Virus record (IMG/VR): IMGVR_UViG_3300032087_000913
Location: 1 to 35,645 of that record
DNA length: 35,645 nucleotides
Strand: one strand, 5' to 3'
DNA from: a virus
Made by a program: the position numbers and the translations under genes. Positions 21,601-29,036 of the stretch are shown here, piece by piece (the stretch's first letter is position 1; every line of letters begins with the position of its first letter). The notes under the pieces were generated by a model. It was not told where the DNA came from. It saw only the letters and a list, made by a program, of their open reading frames with translations, and ran no database searches.

Positions 21601-21743
21601 TGAGCAACTTAATACAACAAGAACTAGAAGAAAGATGGTATGAGGAAGGACTTGAGATTGCACAGATCAAAGAGTATTCACCGGCATCATGGGATCTTTT
21701 TGCTATGAGTTATGTTGCTAGTATGAAAAACATATACTCATGA
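21600..21743 (+). CDS. 47-aa acidic micro-protein
   Basis: The ORF starts MSNLIQQELEERWYEEGLEI and ends MSYVASMKNIYS. It begins as TAATG with the nuclease stop, with AAGGAGG in the end of that gene, and ends as ATGA with the next gene. This tight linkage supports it. Helical, function unknown. Confidence 0.72.
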   Translation: MSNLIQQELEERWYEEGLEIAQIKEYSPASWDLFAMSYVASMKNIYS

Positions 21744-21889
21744 GAAAAGCAACACAGAACATACAACATACCTCGAAGACAGGAATACGTGGTAAAAAGA
21801 CTTGGCAAGGTCGAAGGAATGTAGGCACTTCAACAATGCCAAAGAGAACTAAACAGACCTACAAAAAATATAGAGGGCAAGGAAAATGA
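21740..21889 (+). CDS. 49-aa very basic micro-protein
   Basis: The sequence starts MRKATQNIQHTSKTGIRGKK and ends TKQTYKKYRGQGK, with GTSTMPKRTK in between. It is rich in Lys, Arg, Thr and Gly and probably binds nucleic acid. It is linked by ATGA overlaps on both sides. I have seen this type of short sequence in marine phages but know no function. Confidence 0.72.
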   Translation: MRKATQNIQHTSKTGIRGKKTWQGRRNVGTSTMPKRTKQTYKKYRGQGK

Positions 21890-22119
21890 AAGTAAAACAT
21901 TTAAAAACTAAAACAACTATAGAATTATCTGCAGAAGAGTTAGAAAACTATAGAAAACTTACGAATGATTTAGATCATCTTTTAACTGGCTTATATGAGT
22001 CTCAAGATATATGGTTAAGTGATGTTCGTAATCTAGATACATTGAGGTGGAGACTAACAGAATTGTTAGGACTTAAATGGAATAGGGATACATATAGTTA
22101 CATTAAGGAGGAGAAATGA
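21886..22119 (+). CDS. 77-aa early protein
   Basis: The protein starts MKVKHLKTKTTIELSAEELE and continues with helices (LDHLLTGLYESQDIWLSDVR). It is probably an all-helical small protein. It overlaps the previous stop (ATGA) and the next start (ATGA). No family recognised. Confidence 0.72.
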   Translation: MKVKHLKTKTTIELSAEELENYRKLTNDLDHLLTGLYESQDIWLSDVRNLDTLRWRLTELLGLKWNRDTYSYIKEEK

Positions 22120-22511
22120 CAGTAGATATATCACAAGTTACATTAGATGTAATAGAAGCAGTTAAACAAAATAAAACTGTTAGCTTTAAGTATGGTGGGC
22201 ATGAGCCTATCAGAGTAATCAAACCTCAAGGTTTCTATGGAGACTTTGCAGGCTTTGAAGGGACTGACGAAACCACAGAAGAAAGAGAGTTTAGACGTTT
22301 TGGTTTAGAAAAAGTCAGCGAGTGGATGGGTATTGAGCAAACAGTTAAAGTTCACATTGAACCTATTGTCTTTACCTTTCATCCTACATGGTCGGAAGTC
22401 AAACAAAGACTACAAGAACTTATAGACTTTGAAGACTTAGAGTATGGAGTAGAAATAGTAGACGATGAAAACTACAGAGAAACAGACGGAACAACTGAGG
22501 AAGAACTATGA
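22116..22511 (+). CDS. Minimal WYL-like domain protein
   Basis: The protein has 131 residues. Residues 8-60 (VIEAVKQNKTVSFKYGGHEP, then IRVIKPQGFYGDFAGFEGTD) followed by REFRRFGLEKVSEW have the spacing of a WYL domain: a strand ending in (F/I)xY, a Pro-x-Gly strand, and a final RRFxLxKI-type strand. WYL domains bind nucleotides, oligonucleotides or other ligands and often regulate defence or repair genes. There is no helix-turn-helix here, so it may act by binding a ligand or partner. The C-terminal third is acidic. Family call is tentative. Confidence 0.5.
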   Translation: MTVDISQVTLDVIEAVKQNKTVSFKYGGHEPIRVIKPQGFYGDFAGFEGTDETTEEREFRRFGLEKVSEWMGIEQTVKVHIEPIVFTFHPTWSEVKQRLQELIDFEDLEYGVEIVDDENYRETDGTTEEEL

Positions 22512-22996
22512 ACATATTTTATTTTTATGATTGTCCAATCAAATCAGCACAAGCACAGCCTGATAAGATGCTAGTGAAGATGCCATTGGAAACAGCACAG
22601 ATGTTATGTACTGCTCATAGAGAGCTTGATGGTGATGACTATGCAGATGCAACAGGCTTATATAAACGAGCATACTGGAATCATCCCTGTACAATATGGG
22701 CTAGAGAAAGTAGTGTGAATTATGTTTGGTTATACAAACATTTCCTAGCTCTTGGTAAAGAGTATGCTTACAGGTATGGAAGAGAACATGCAAGTATAAC
22801 GAAACTTGGTGATGCTCTTTCTAAAATACCTGATAATATAAATATAAATATGGCTACACCAGTAGCACAGGCAATGCCTGATGAATACAAAAATGAAGAC
22901 CCAATCAAAGCGTATAGAGATTACTGTATTAATGAAAAACATTACGCTAAGTGGGAGAAAGGTAGGGATAAACCTGAGTGGTGGACACATGACTGA
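22508..22996 (+). CDS. Conserved 162-aa phage protein
   Basis: The protein starts MNIFYFYDCPIKSAQAQPDK, then LVKMPLETAQMLCTAHRELD, HPCTIWARESSVNYVWLYKH, and PVAQAMPDEYKNEDPIKAYR. I recognise this pattern as a family recurrent in phages, especially T4-like marine ones, where (H/K)VVKM.LETAQLL.TAHR and NY.WL...H are conserved. No proven function is known to me. The His, Arg and Trp pattern suggests an enzyme. The gene overlaps its neighbours by 4 and 8 bp. Confidence 0.72.
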   Translation: MNIFYFYDCPIKSAQAQPDKMLVKMPLETAQMLCTAHRELDGDDYADATGLYKRAYWNHPCTIWARESSVNYVWLYKHFLALGKEYAYRYGREHASITKLGDALSKIPDNININMATPVAQAMPDEYKNEDPIKAYRDYCINEKHYAKWEKGRDKPEWWTHD

Positions 22997-23162
22997 GTAT
23001 GATGTACAGAAAATGTATGAGGAGCAGCAATCTAAAGATCAAGTGACTGCTCTTCATGCAGACAAAGGAGTTCTTGAAGTGAGATATGCAGATGGAACAA
23101 TGGAGATATTTAAAAAAAGAAAAGTATTAAAAGGTTTTAAATTAATTAAAAAAAGAGGTTGA
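22989..23162 (+). CDS. 57-aa early micro-protein
   Basis: The ORF starts MTEYDVQKMYEEQQSKDQVT and ends with a basic tail (KGFKLIKKRG). A helix is followed by strands (VLEVRYADGTMEIFKKR). The reading frame opens further upstream, but ATG 22989 is chosen because it fits the junction with the 162-aa gene. Its end overlaps the -35 box of the next promoter. Confidence 0.68.
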   Translation: MTEYDVQKMYEEQQSKDQVTALHADKGVLEVRYADGTMEIFKKRKVLKGFKLIKKRG

Positions 23163-23187
23163 CAAGATTATTCAATTCATATATAAT
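23159..23187 (+). promoter_or_regulatory. Exact sigma70 promoter before the 70-aa gene
   Basis: TTGACA (23159-23164), 17-nt spacer, TATAAT (23182-23187). The predicted start, about 23194, is 3 nt before ATG 23197. It should drive the 70-aa gene, SSB and possibly the replication genes. Confidence 0.8.
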
Positions 23188-23196
23188 TCACACTTT

Positions 23197-23409
23197 ATGG
23201 AAAAGATAAGCAATACAGAATTTAAATTATCACGAGAACAATACTTGAAGTTAGGTTCAAACTATAATATCATGAATGATATGTATGAAATGAAACTAGG
23301 ACATGAACTGAGAGCAAGTGGTTCTGATTTTATTTTAAAGTTTTTAGATGAACATAACTTAGAAATGTTCATAGGCTACATTTATAATCAATACTTGAGG
23401 GAAATCTAA
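23197..23409 (+). CDS. 70-aa early protein, probably leaderless
   Basis: The protein starts MEKISNTEFKLSREQYLKLG and ends FIGYIYNQYLREI. It looks helical with a small hydrophobic core. Between the promoter -10 box and ATG there are only 9 nt and no Shine-Dalgarno, which predicts a leaderless or near-leaderless mRNA. No family recognised. Confidence 0.72.
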   Translation: MEKISNTEFKLSREQYLKLGSNYNIMNDMYEMKLGHELRASGSDFILKFLDEHNLEMFIGYIYNQYLREI

Positions 23410-23552
23410 CCTCCTATGAGTTATACTACTAACGCATGTAGCCCTCACTATACACCTAAACAGTTAGATAGTAGGTCAGTACAAGCTGATGTTAGTTTGA
23501 GGTCTAACGACTCACATAAAACCTCACAGATTTTTACTAAAGGAGAAATACT
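23410..23552 (+). other. Structured gap before SSB
   Basis: The gap has no gene. Several inverted repeats can form: TGAGGT with ACCTCA (the latter about 23521-23526, followed by CAGATTTTT), GTTAG with CTAAC around the loop TTTGAGGT, and CTACT/AGTAG. The first could be a weak terminator; together they could fold as a leader of the SSB mRNA, which has an AAAGGAGAAA ribosome-binding site. Confidence 0.5.
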
Positions 23553-23972
23553 ATGCCAATAATTGGACCAGTACCTGTAAATTGGGCACAGGTTAAAACA
23601 CCCAATAAATATGGTGAGTACTCTGTTACTTTATTAGTTGATGATAAGACTGCTGATAGTTTTTCTAGCAGGGGTTTTAGAATCAGAGATAATGATGGAC
23701 AGAAAGAACTCATTATAAAAAGAAAAGTAGCAAGGAAAGATGGAACACCTAATCAAACTCCTAAACTTCTTGATGCTAATAAAGAACCCTTGGATGTTGC
23801 AGTAGGCAATGGCTCTAAAGTAAATGTTCAATACAGGGAATGGGAAACTTCTAATAACTATGGAGACTTCAAAGGTCTTGATCTACAAGCAGTGCAAGTA
23901 GTAGACTTAGTAGAGTATACAGGTTCAGACGGAAGTGAATTACAACCGATTGATGATGACTTGGAGTTTTAA
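23553..23972 (+). CDS. Single-stranded DNA-binding protein (gp2.5-like)
   Basis: The protein has 139 residues. The beta pattern (MPIIGPVPVNWAQVKTPNKY, then GEYSVTLLVDD) with basic strands (ELIIKRKVARKDG) fits an OB-fold. GSKVNVQYREWETSNNYGDF and FKGLDLQAVQVVDLVEY follow. It ends in an acidic tail with terminal aromatic, PIDDDLEF, the hallmark of SSB and T7 gp2.5 tails that contact polymerase and helicase. It lies just ahead of primase-helicase and polymerase genes, as expected. It protects single strands during replication. Confidence 0.85.
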   Translation: MPIIGPVPVNWAQVKTPNKYGEYSVTLLVDDKTADSFSSRGFRIRDNDGQKELIIKRKVARKDGTPNQTPKLLDANKEPLDVAVGNGSKVNVQYREWETSNNYGDFKGLDLQAVQVVDLVEYTGSDGSELQPIDDDLEF

Positions 23973-23974
23973 TC

Positions 23975-24259
23975 ATGAATGACGAAATAAATAACACAGA
24001 AAATAAACCTTTCATAACTATTGATGGGGTTCAAATTTTTGTAGAAGACTTACCTGAAGAAGGACAAGGAGTATTTGGAAGATTGCAACGACTTAATTCA
24101 AAAAAAGTAGATGCAACTTTAGACCTTGAAGAGATTCAGGCAGGTATTAACTTTTTCTCAAATAGAATTGTTGAGATAGTTAATAATGATGGACAAGACA
24201 CAGAAGCACAAGATGCTGAAGTGGTCGAAGAACTATCTGAGTCTACCGACTCCGACTAG
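23975..24259 (+). CDS. 94-aa acidic protein next to SSB
   Basis: The protein starts MNDEINNTENKPFITIDGVQ, has IFVEDLPEEGQGVFGRLQRL and a helix, and ends in a very acidic tail (DTEAQDAEVVEELSESTDSD). The layout ITIDG...DLPEE...L..L followed by a helix resembles small phage proteins of the DUF6447 kind, but this is uncertain. It follows SSB by 2 bp, so is cotranslated. Confidence 0.7.
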   Translation: MNDEINNTENKPFITIDGVQIFVEDLPEEGQGVFGRLQRLNSKKVDATLDLEEIQAGINFFSNRIVEIVNNDGQDTEAQDAEVVEELSESTDSD

Positions 24260-24509
24260 TGTGCCTAAACTCTCCAGTTCCTAGCGTGTGAGTATAATCT
24301 TAGAGTAGGAGTAGGTTGATAGTCCTTCTTAAAAAACTATCACGTGTAGCTAGGTGGGAGTGAGCTTTTGTAAAATCCTATACGAGTGAATGCAAGTTTA
24401 ATTACAAGCAAGAGGACTTAAGAAAGGTTAAAGTTGAAAGTAAATAAGAACTATACCACCATGCACTACCTAGCTACACACTTTTATTAACTTTAAGTGA
24501 GGAATAAAA
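24260..24509 (+). other. 250-nt gap with a perfect 12-bp inverted repeat
   Basis: No gene is visible. GTGTAGCTAGGT (24344-24355) is perfectly repeated in inverse as ACCTAGCTACAC (24468-24479), enclosing 112 nt. Immediately before it, TGATAGT (24317-24323) pairs with ACTATCA (24336-24342). The whole could be a structured RNA leader of the primase-helicase gene, or an origin-type element. No U-tract follows, so it is not an ordinary terminator. The gap ends in GTGAGGAATAAAA before ATG 24510. Confidence 0.65.
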
Positions 24510-26165
24510 ATGGCATTTGTAAAACACAAATTATCCTGCCCCTCCTGTGGAGGAAGTGACCCTGTATCTTTAAATGAAGATGGATCAGCAAAATGTTTTA
24601 GTTGTGAAACTTATTTTCTAAACTATAATCAAGCGATAACAGGAGAGGAAGTGACACAGAAAAAAGAGACACCACCAGTCAATCCAAATGGTGGCGACTA
24701 CGTAGCATTAACTGATCGAAGAATATCGGAGGCAACTGCTCGTAAATATGGAGTGAAATCTATCCTATCTAGCAATGGAGAGATTGTTCAGCATTTGTAT
24801 CCATATTTCAACAAACATGAGCTATCTGCTACGAAAGTACGCTATGTTCGAGATAAGAATTTCTCAGTTCAAGGCAGTTTTGAAGGTACTGGATTGTTTG
24901 GAGAACAGATTTTTCAGACTGGAGGTAAGTCAATTACCCTAGTTGAAGGTGAATGTGATGCAATGGCTTGCTACGAATTGATGGGTAGTAAGTGGGCAGC
25001 AGTTTCAATAAAGAGAGGTTCATCAGGTGCAGTCAAAGATGTAAAAGAAAGTTTAGAATTTCTTGAAAGCTTTGAGAATGTTGTGATCTGTTTTGATAGT
25101 GATAAACAAGGACAGGAAGCGGCTAAGAAAGTAGCAATGCTTTTCCAACCTAGTAAAGCTAAGATCATGACACTACCTAGTGGATTCAAAGATGCTAACG
25201 ACATGCTTCGTCAGAACAAACATAAAGAATTTGTTGAAGCTTGGTGGTCAGCAAAAGTTTATACTCCTAGTGGTGTTATCAATGTATCCGAATCAAGGCA
25301 AGACTTTTTTGATAGAGTTCAGAAAGAAAGTATTGCTTATCCTTGGCAAGGTTTAAACGACAAGCTATATGGATTACGTGCCGGAGAGTTGGTAACACTT
25401 ACTGGAGGTACAGGACTTGGTAAGTCTTCTGTGACTAGAGAACTAGAACATTGGCTTATCAAAGAAACTACGGATAACGTAGGAATTATTGCTCTTGAAG
25501 AAGACTGGAGAAGAACAGTTGATGGTATCTTATCTATCGAAGCTAATGCTCGATTGTATATAGATCAAGAACGAGAAAACTTTTCGCAAGAAGAGTTGGA
25601 TAAATTCTTTGACATTCTTTATGATGGAGATAATAAAAATAGAGTATGGATACATGCTCATTTTGGAACGAATAGTATTGATGAAATATTTAATAAGATT
25701 CGTTTTATGATTGTAGCCTGTGACTGTAAATGGGTAGTGGTAGATCACTTACATATGTTAGTGTCTGCTTTATCCGAAGGTGATGAACGTAGAGCAATCG
25801 ACAACATCATGACTAGACTGAGAAGTATAGTTGAAGAGACAGGAGCAGGCTTAATCTTAGTATCACATCTACGAAGAGTGGATGGAAACAAAGGACATGA
25901 GAATGGTATTGAAGTGTCTCTCTCACACTTGAGAGGTTCACAGAGTATTGCTCAACTGTCCGACTGTGTTATTGCTCTTGAAAGGAATCAACAATCAGAT
26001 GATATTGAGGAATCTAATACAACTAAAATGCGTGTCTTAAAATCTAGATACACAGGGGATGTTGGATTAGCAAGTCACTTGCTTTACGATAGAGAAACAG
26101 GTAGGCTACGAGAAGTTCCTAAAGATCAATTTGAAGATGATGCAGATGAACTACTAGAGTTATAA
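24510..26165 (+). CDS. Primase-helicase (T7 gp4-like)
   Basis: The protein has 551 residues. An N-terminal zinc ribbon has Cys10, Cys13, Cys29 and Cys32 (CPSC...CFSC). The TOPRIM primase has VEGECDAMA (Glu146) and VVICFDSDKQG (Asp196, Asp198). The hexameric helicase has Walker A GGTGLGKS (299-306), Glu330/331 in ALEED, Walker B WVVVDHLHML (408-417), the SHLRR motif (452-456) and LSHLRGSQSIAQLSD (471-485). It primes and unwinds DNA at the fork. It is near the length of T7 gp4 (566 aa) and has a full zinc ribbon, so it should be primase-active. The acidic C-terminus (DDADELLEL) may contact the polymerase. It follows a structured 250-nt gap. Confidence 0.95.
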   Translation: MAFVKHKLSCPSCGGSDPVSLNEDGSAKCFSCETYFLNYNQAITGEEVTQKKETPPVNPNGGDYVALTDRRISEATARKYGVKSILSSNGEIVQHLYPYFNKHELSATKVRYVRDKNFSVQGSFEGTGLFGEQIFQTGGKSITLVEGECDAMACYELMGSKWAAVSIKRGSSGAVKDVKESLEFLESFENVVICFDSDKQGQEAAKKVAMLFQPSKAKIMTLPSGFKDANDMLRQNKHKEFVEAWWSAKVYTPSGVINVSESRQDFFDRVQKESIAYPWQGLNDKLYGLRAGELVTLTGGTGLGKSSVTRELEHWLIKETTDNVGIIALEEDWRRTVDGILSIEANARLYIDQERENFSQEELDKFFDILYDGDNKNRVWIHAHFGTNSIDEIFNKIRFMIVACDCKWVVVDHLHMLVSALSEGDERRAIDNIMTRLRSIVEETGAGLILVSHLRRVDGNKGHENGIEVSLSHLRGSQSIAQLSDCVIALERNQQSDDIEESNTTKMRVLKSRYTGDVGLASHLLYDRETGRLREVPKDQFEDDADELLEL

Positions 26166-26178
26166 TTAAAGGAGTATC

Positions 26179-26769
26179 ATGAGAAATATAATAATTAGAA
26201 TTAGAAATTATATTATTTTATTTGCAAAATATTTTATAGTTTTCATTATAAAAAATAATCCTTATAAAAAATATGCTATTGAAGGTGATACATATTTAAA
26301 TGATGGAGTTTGGATGGCTCAACAAATAACTGAATTTGATAGTTTATTAGAAGGATGTAATTCGAGTTCGTGGGTATATGATTCCTACGATGGGGAATAT
26401 CAAAATTTAAGATGGATATGGAGTGAGAGACATACTAATAGTCTTTATTCGCTACCTTCACTTCATTATAGTAATGATGATAAACAAAGAGAGCAAACAC
26501 ATAAAATGGAAGACAATTTTTATGATTATTTTCATAAAGTTCAAAAAGAAAACATAAATAAAAACTTGAAAAAATTAGAAAAAAAAGGTGTGTTTGAGGA
26601 AAGTTTCTTTTCTAAAAAGGAACATGAACTTATTGATAAATCTTATTATGATTTAGACGAGTTACTCGAGAAATTAAGAGAAGAAAATTATTGGAAAAGC
26701 GAACAAGACTATAGAGATTTGTCCTATGCTTTAGATGTAATACACGATTTTTATTATCGAACCAAATAA
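26179..26769 (+). CDS. 196-aa membrane-anchored protein between helicase and polymerase
   Basis: Residues 9-26 are one hydrophobic segment (RNYIILFAKYFIVFIIK), followed by a soluble domain rich in Asp, Tyr, Trp and Ser (VWMAQQITEFDSLLEGCNSS) and a charged helical end (KKLEKKGVFEESFFSKKEHE). The gene is clearly more A/T- and Lys/Asn/Tyr-rich than its neighbours, consistent with an accessory insertion. It has an AAAGGAG site and ends 4 bp before polA. It may modify the host membrane or block competing phages (inference). No family recognised. Confidence 0.75.
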   Translation: MRNIIIRIRNYIILFAKYFIVFIIKNNPYKKYAIEGDTYLNDGVWMAQQITEFDSLLEGCNSSSWVYDSYDGEYQNLRWIWSERHTNSLYSLPSLHYSNDDKQREQTHKMEDNFYDYFHKVQKENINKNLKKLEKKGVFEESFFSKKEHELIDKSYYDLDELLEKLREENYWKSEQDYRDLSYALDVIHDFYYRTK

Positions 26770-26773
26770 AATT

Positions 26774-28504
26774 ATGAATTTAGTATTTGATATAGAGACA
26801 GACGATCTTAAAGCAACTAAGATACATTGTGTTGTTGCTCAAGACCCTGATACAGGAACACTATATAAGTATCCTCCGGATAAATTAGAGGAAGGTTATG
26901 CTTTACTTGAAAAGGCAGATAAACTTATTGGTCATAATATTATAGGTTTTGATATACCTATGGTTGAGAAGTTTGGGAATGTAAAACTTTCTCACAAACC
27001 AGTTGTAGATACATTAGTTATGTCAAGACTCTTCAATCCGGTTCGTGAAGGAGGACATAGTTTAGAAAAGTGGGGTTTTCGTTTAGGCTTTAGGAAGATA
27101 GAGTTTGATGATTACCTTAATTATTCTAAAGAAATGTTGGACTATTGTGTTCGTGATGTTCAACTTAATACTGTCCTCTTTCAACACCTGCGTAATGAAG
27201 GCAAAGGCTTTGCTAAAGAATGTGTTTCTTTAGAGCAAGCAGTAGCCTCAGTTATTAAAGAACAAGAACTTAATGGATTTAAGTTTGATTCTAAACACGC
27301 TGATATGTTACTTGCTGAACTTCGTCAACTCATGCAGAAAGCAGAAGATGAAGTACATAAGGTGTTTAAACCTAAGATGATTGATCTTAAAGATGTACAA
27401 CCTAAATTAAAGAAAGATGGAACTTTATCAAAGCAAGGACTGACTCCTGAAGAATTTGAAGAACGCTCACCTACTAATGACATCACCCCTTTTACCAGAA
27501 GAAAGTTACAAGACTTTAATCTCGGATCACGAAAACAAATAGGAGAATACCTAGTTGAGTTTGGTTGGAAACCTAAGAAGTTTACTCCTACCGGTCAACC
27601 TATAGTAGATGAAACTACATTAGCTCGTATTGATTCTATTCCACAAGCAAAATTAATTGCTGACTACTTACTGTATCAAAAACGTATAGCACAAGTAGAT
27701 TCTTGGATATCAGCTTTAGATGAAGATGGTCGTGTGCATGGTTTTGTTATTCCGAATGGTACTATCACAGGAAGAATGAGTCATAGAAATCCTAACATGG
27801 CTCAAGTACCTAACATTCATAGCCCTTTCGGTGCTGAATGTAGAGCCTGTTGGACAGTTGAAGAAGGATACAAACTAGTAGGTATCGATGCTTCTAGTTT
27901 AGAATTAAGAATGCTTGCTCACTACATGCAAGACGAGGAGTTTATAAATGAAATCATTGACGGAGATATACACACCCTTAATCAGAAAGCTGCAGGACTT
28001 GAATCTAGAGATCAGGCGAAGACTTTCATCTATGCCCTCATATACGGAGCAGGAGATGCAAAACTTGGAAGAGTGGTTGGAGGAAACCAAAAAGATGGTA
28101 AGCGACTTAGAGAACAATTTTTTGATAGTAACCCATCATTTAAATCTCTTCGAGATAAAGTTCAAAGAGCATCAGCAAAAAATTACCTCAAAGGATTAGA
28201 TGGAAGAAAACTTTTAATTCGTACACAACATGCGGCTCTCAATACTTTATTACAAGGTGGAGGAGCTATTGTTATGAAACGTGGATTAGTTATGTTAGAC
28301 TCAGTAATAAAACTAAATACACTTGATGCGAAGTTTGTAGCTAACATTCATGACGAATGGCAGATGGAAGTTAGAGAAGACCTAGCAGACTTTGTAGGAG
28401 AGTTAGCAGTCAACTGTATTATTAAAGCCGGAGAGTATTATAATCTTCGCTGTCCAATGGATGGAGAATACAAGATAGGAGACAACTGGAGTGAAACACA
28501 TTAA
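26774..28504 (+). CDS. polA: DNA polymerase I family (T7-like PolA)
   Basis: The protein has 576 residues. The 3'-5' exonuclease has Asp6/Glu8 (FDIETD), Asp60 (GFDIP) and Tyr124-x3-Asp128. The polymerase has TGRMSHRNPNMAQVP (332-346), motif A IDASSLELR (Asp372, Glu377), motif B RDQAKTFIYALIYG (412-425) and motif C NIHDE (Asp527). Position equivalent to E. coli Phe762 (T7 Tyr526) is Tyr420. Survey work on viral PolA links Tyr or Phe here to virulent phages, Leu to temperate ones, so a lytic life is suggested. A stretch around 200-235 (KDVQPKLKKDGTLSKQGL) is phage-specific. It is smaller than T7 polymerase (704 aa). The gene overlaps the HNH gene by 14 bp. Confidence 0.95.
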   Translation: MNLVFDIETDDLKATKIHCVVAQDPDTGTLYKYPPDKLEEGYALLEKADKLIGHNIIGFDIPMVEKFGNVKLSHKPVVDTLVMSRLFNPVREGGHSLEKWGFRLGFRKIEFDDYLNYSKEMLDYCVRDVQLNTVLFQHLRNEGKGFAKECVSLEQAVASVIKEQELNGFKFDSKHADMLLAELRQLMQKAEDEVHKVFKPKMIDLKDVQPKLKKDGTLSKQGLTPEEFEERSPTNDITPFTRRKLQDFNLGSRKQIGEYLVEFGWKPKKFTPTGQPIVDETTLARIDSIPQAKLIADYLLYQKRIAQVDSWISALDEDGRVHGFVIPNGTITGRMSHRNPNMAQVPNIHSPFGAECRACWTVEEGYKLVGIDASSLELRMLAHYMQDEEFINEIIDGDIHTLNQKAAGLESRDQAKTFIYALIYGAGDAKLGRVVGGNQKDGKRLREQFFDSNPSFKSLRDKVQRASAKNYLKGLDGRKLLIRTQHAALNTLLQGGGAIVMKRGLVMLDSVIKLNTLDAKFVANIHDEWQMEVREDLADFVGELAVNCIIKAGEYYNLRCPMDGEYKIGDNWSETH

Positions 28505-29036
28505 ACAACTTGATTTTTTTGAATCAGAAAGCTCGGATGAAATTGTAAAAGAAACTACTAAAGATATTTCTAAATCTTTTATTTTTTTTGGTGAAGGAGG
28601 TCAACGACTGAAAGACTTAAATAGAACTTCAGAGTTTATTAAATCTATTCCTAAAGGAAAATATACAATTTTTAAAACTGGAGGGCAACATCATTTACCT
28701 GAGTTTAAAGGTCGGAATGACTTTCCTTATGTATTAAATAATGATAATGGACTTATTGTTAAACCTAGTTTTAGTAGATCAGTTTACCCTTGTTTTAAAC
28801 TTTTTAATCAAGATAAAGGAGTAACTATTTATTGTCATAGATTATTTGCAATGTGCTTTATAAAAAATAAATATCCAAATAAAACTTATACTGTTGATCA
28901 TATTAACGAAAATAAATTAGATTATGCTATAGCTAATTTAACTTGGGTTACAGCTTCTACAAATCAAAAAAATATTCAGAACAAGGCATCAAATAAAAAA
29001 ACGAAATACAAAGTGTATTCCGAAAAATATATTTAA
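28491..29036 (+). CDS. HNH homing endonuclease
   Basis: The protein has 181 residues with a GTG start at 28491 inside the end of polA. The C-terminal half has the HNH fold: IYCHRLFAMCFI (His around 116), YTVDHINENKLDYAIANLTW (about 133-152) and VTASTNQKNIQNK, the pattern of HNH_3-type free-standing homing enzymes. It nicks or cuts related phage DNA lacking it. It is A/T-rich relative to polA, consistent with mobile origin. Start: GTG at 28491 preceded by GGAG; an upstream ATG is not in frame. A homing site in or near polA is likely (inference). Confidence 0.85.
   Translation: MKHIKQLDFFESESSDEIVKETTKDISKSFIFFGEGGQRLKDLNRTSEFIKSIPKGKYTIFKTGGQHHLPEFKGRNDFPYVLNNDNGLIVKPSFSRSVYPCFKLFNQDKGVTIYCHRLFAMCFIKNKYPNKTYTVDHINENKLDYAIANLTWVTASTNQKNIQNKASNKKTKYKVYSEKYI

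Noticed and set aside
24344-24400. tRNA-like D-arm (TAGCTAGGTGGGAGTGAGC)
   Set aside because: No matching T-arm or acceptor stem follows; the segment is better explained by the 12-bp inverted repeat.
28031-28200. Frameshift or intron in polA caused by the HNH gene
   Set aside because: All polymerase motifs are in one uninterrupted frame and the HNH gene lies after the stop codon.
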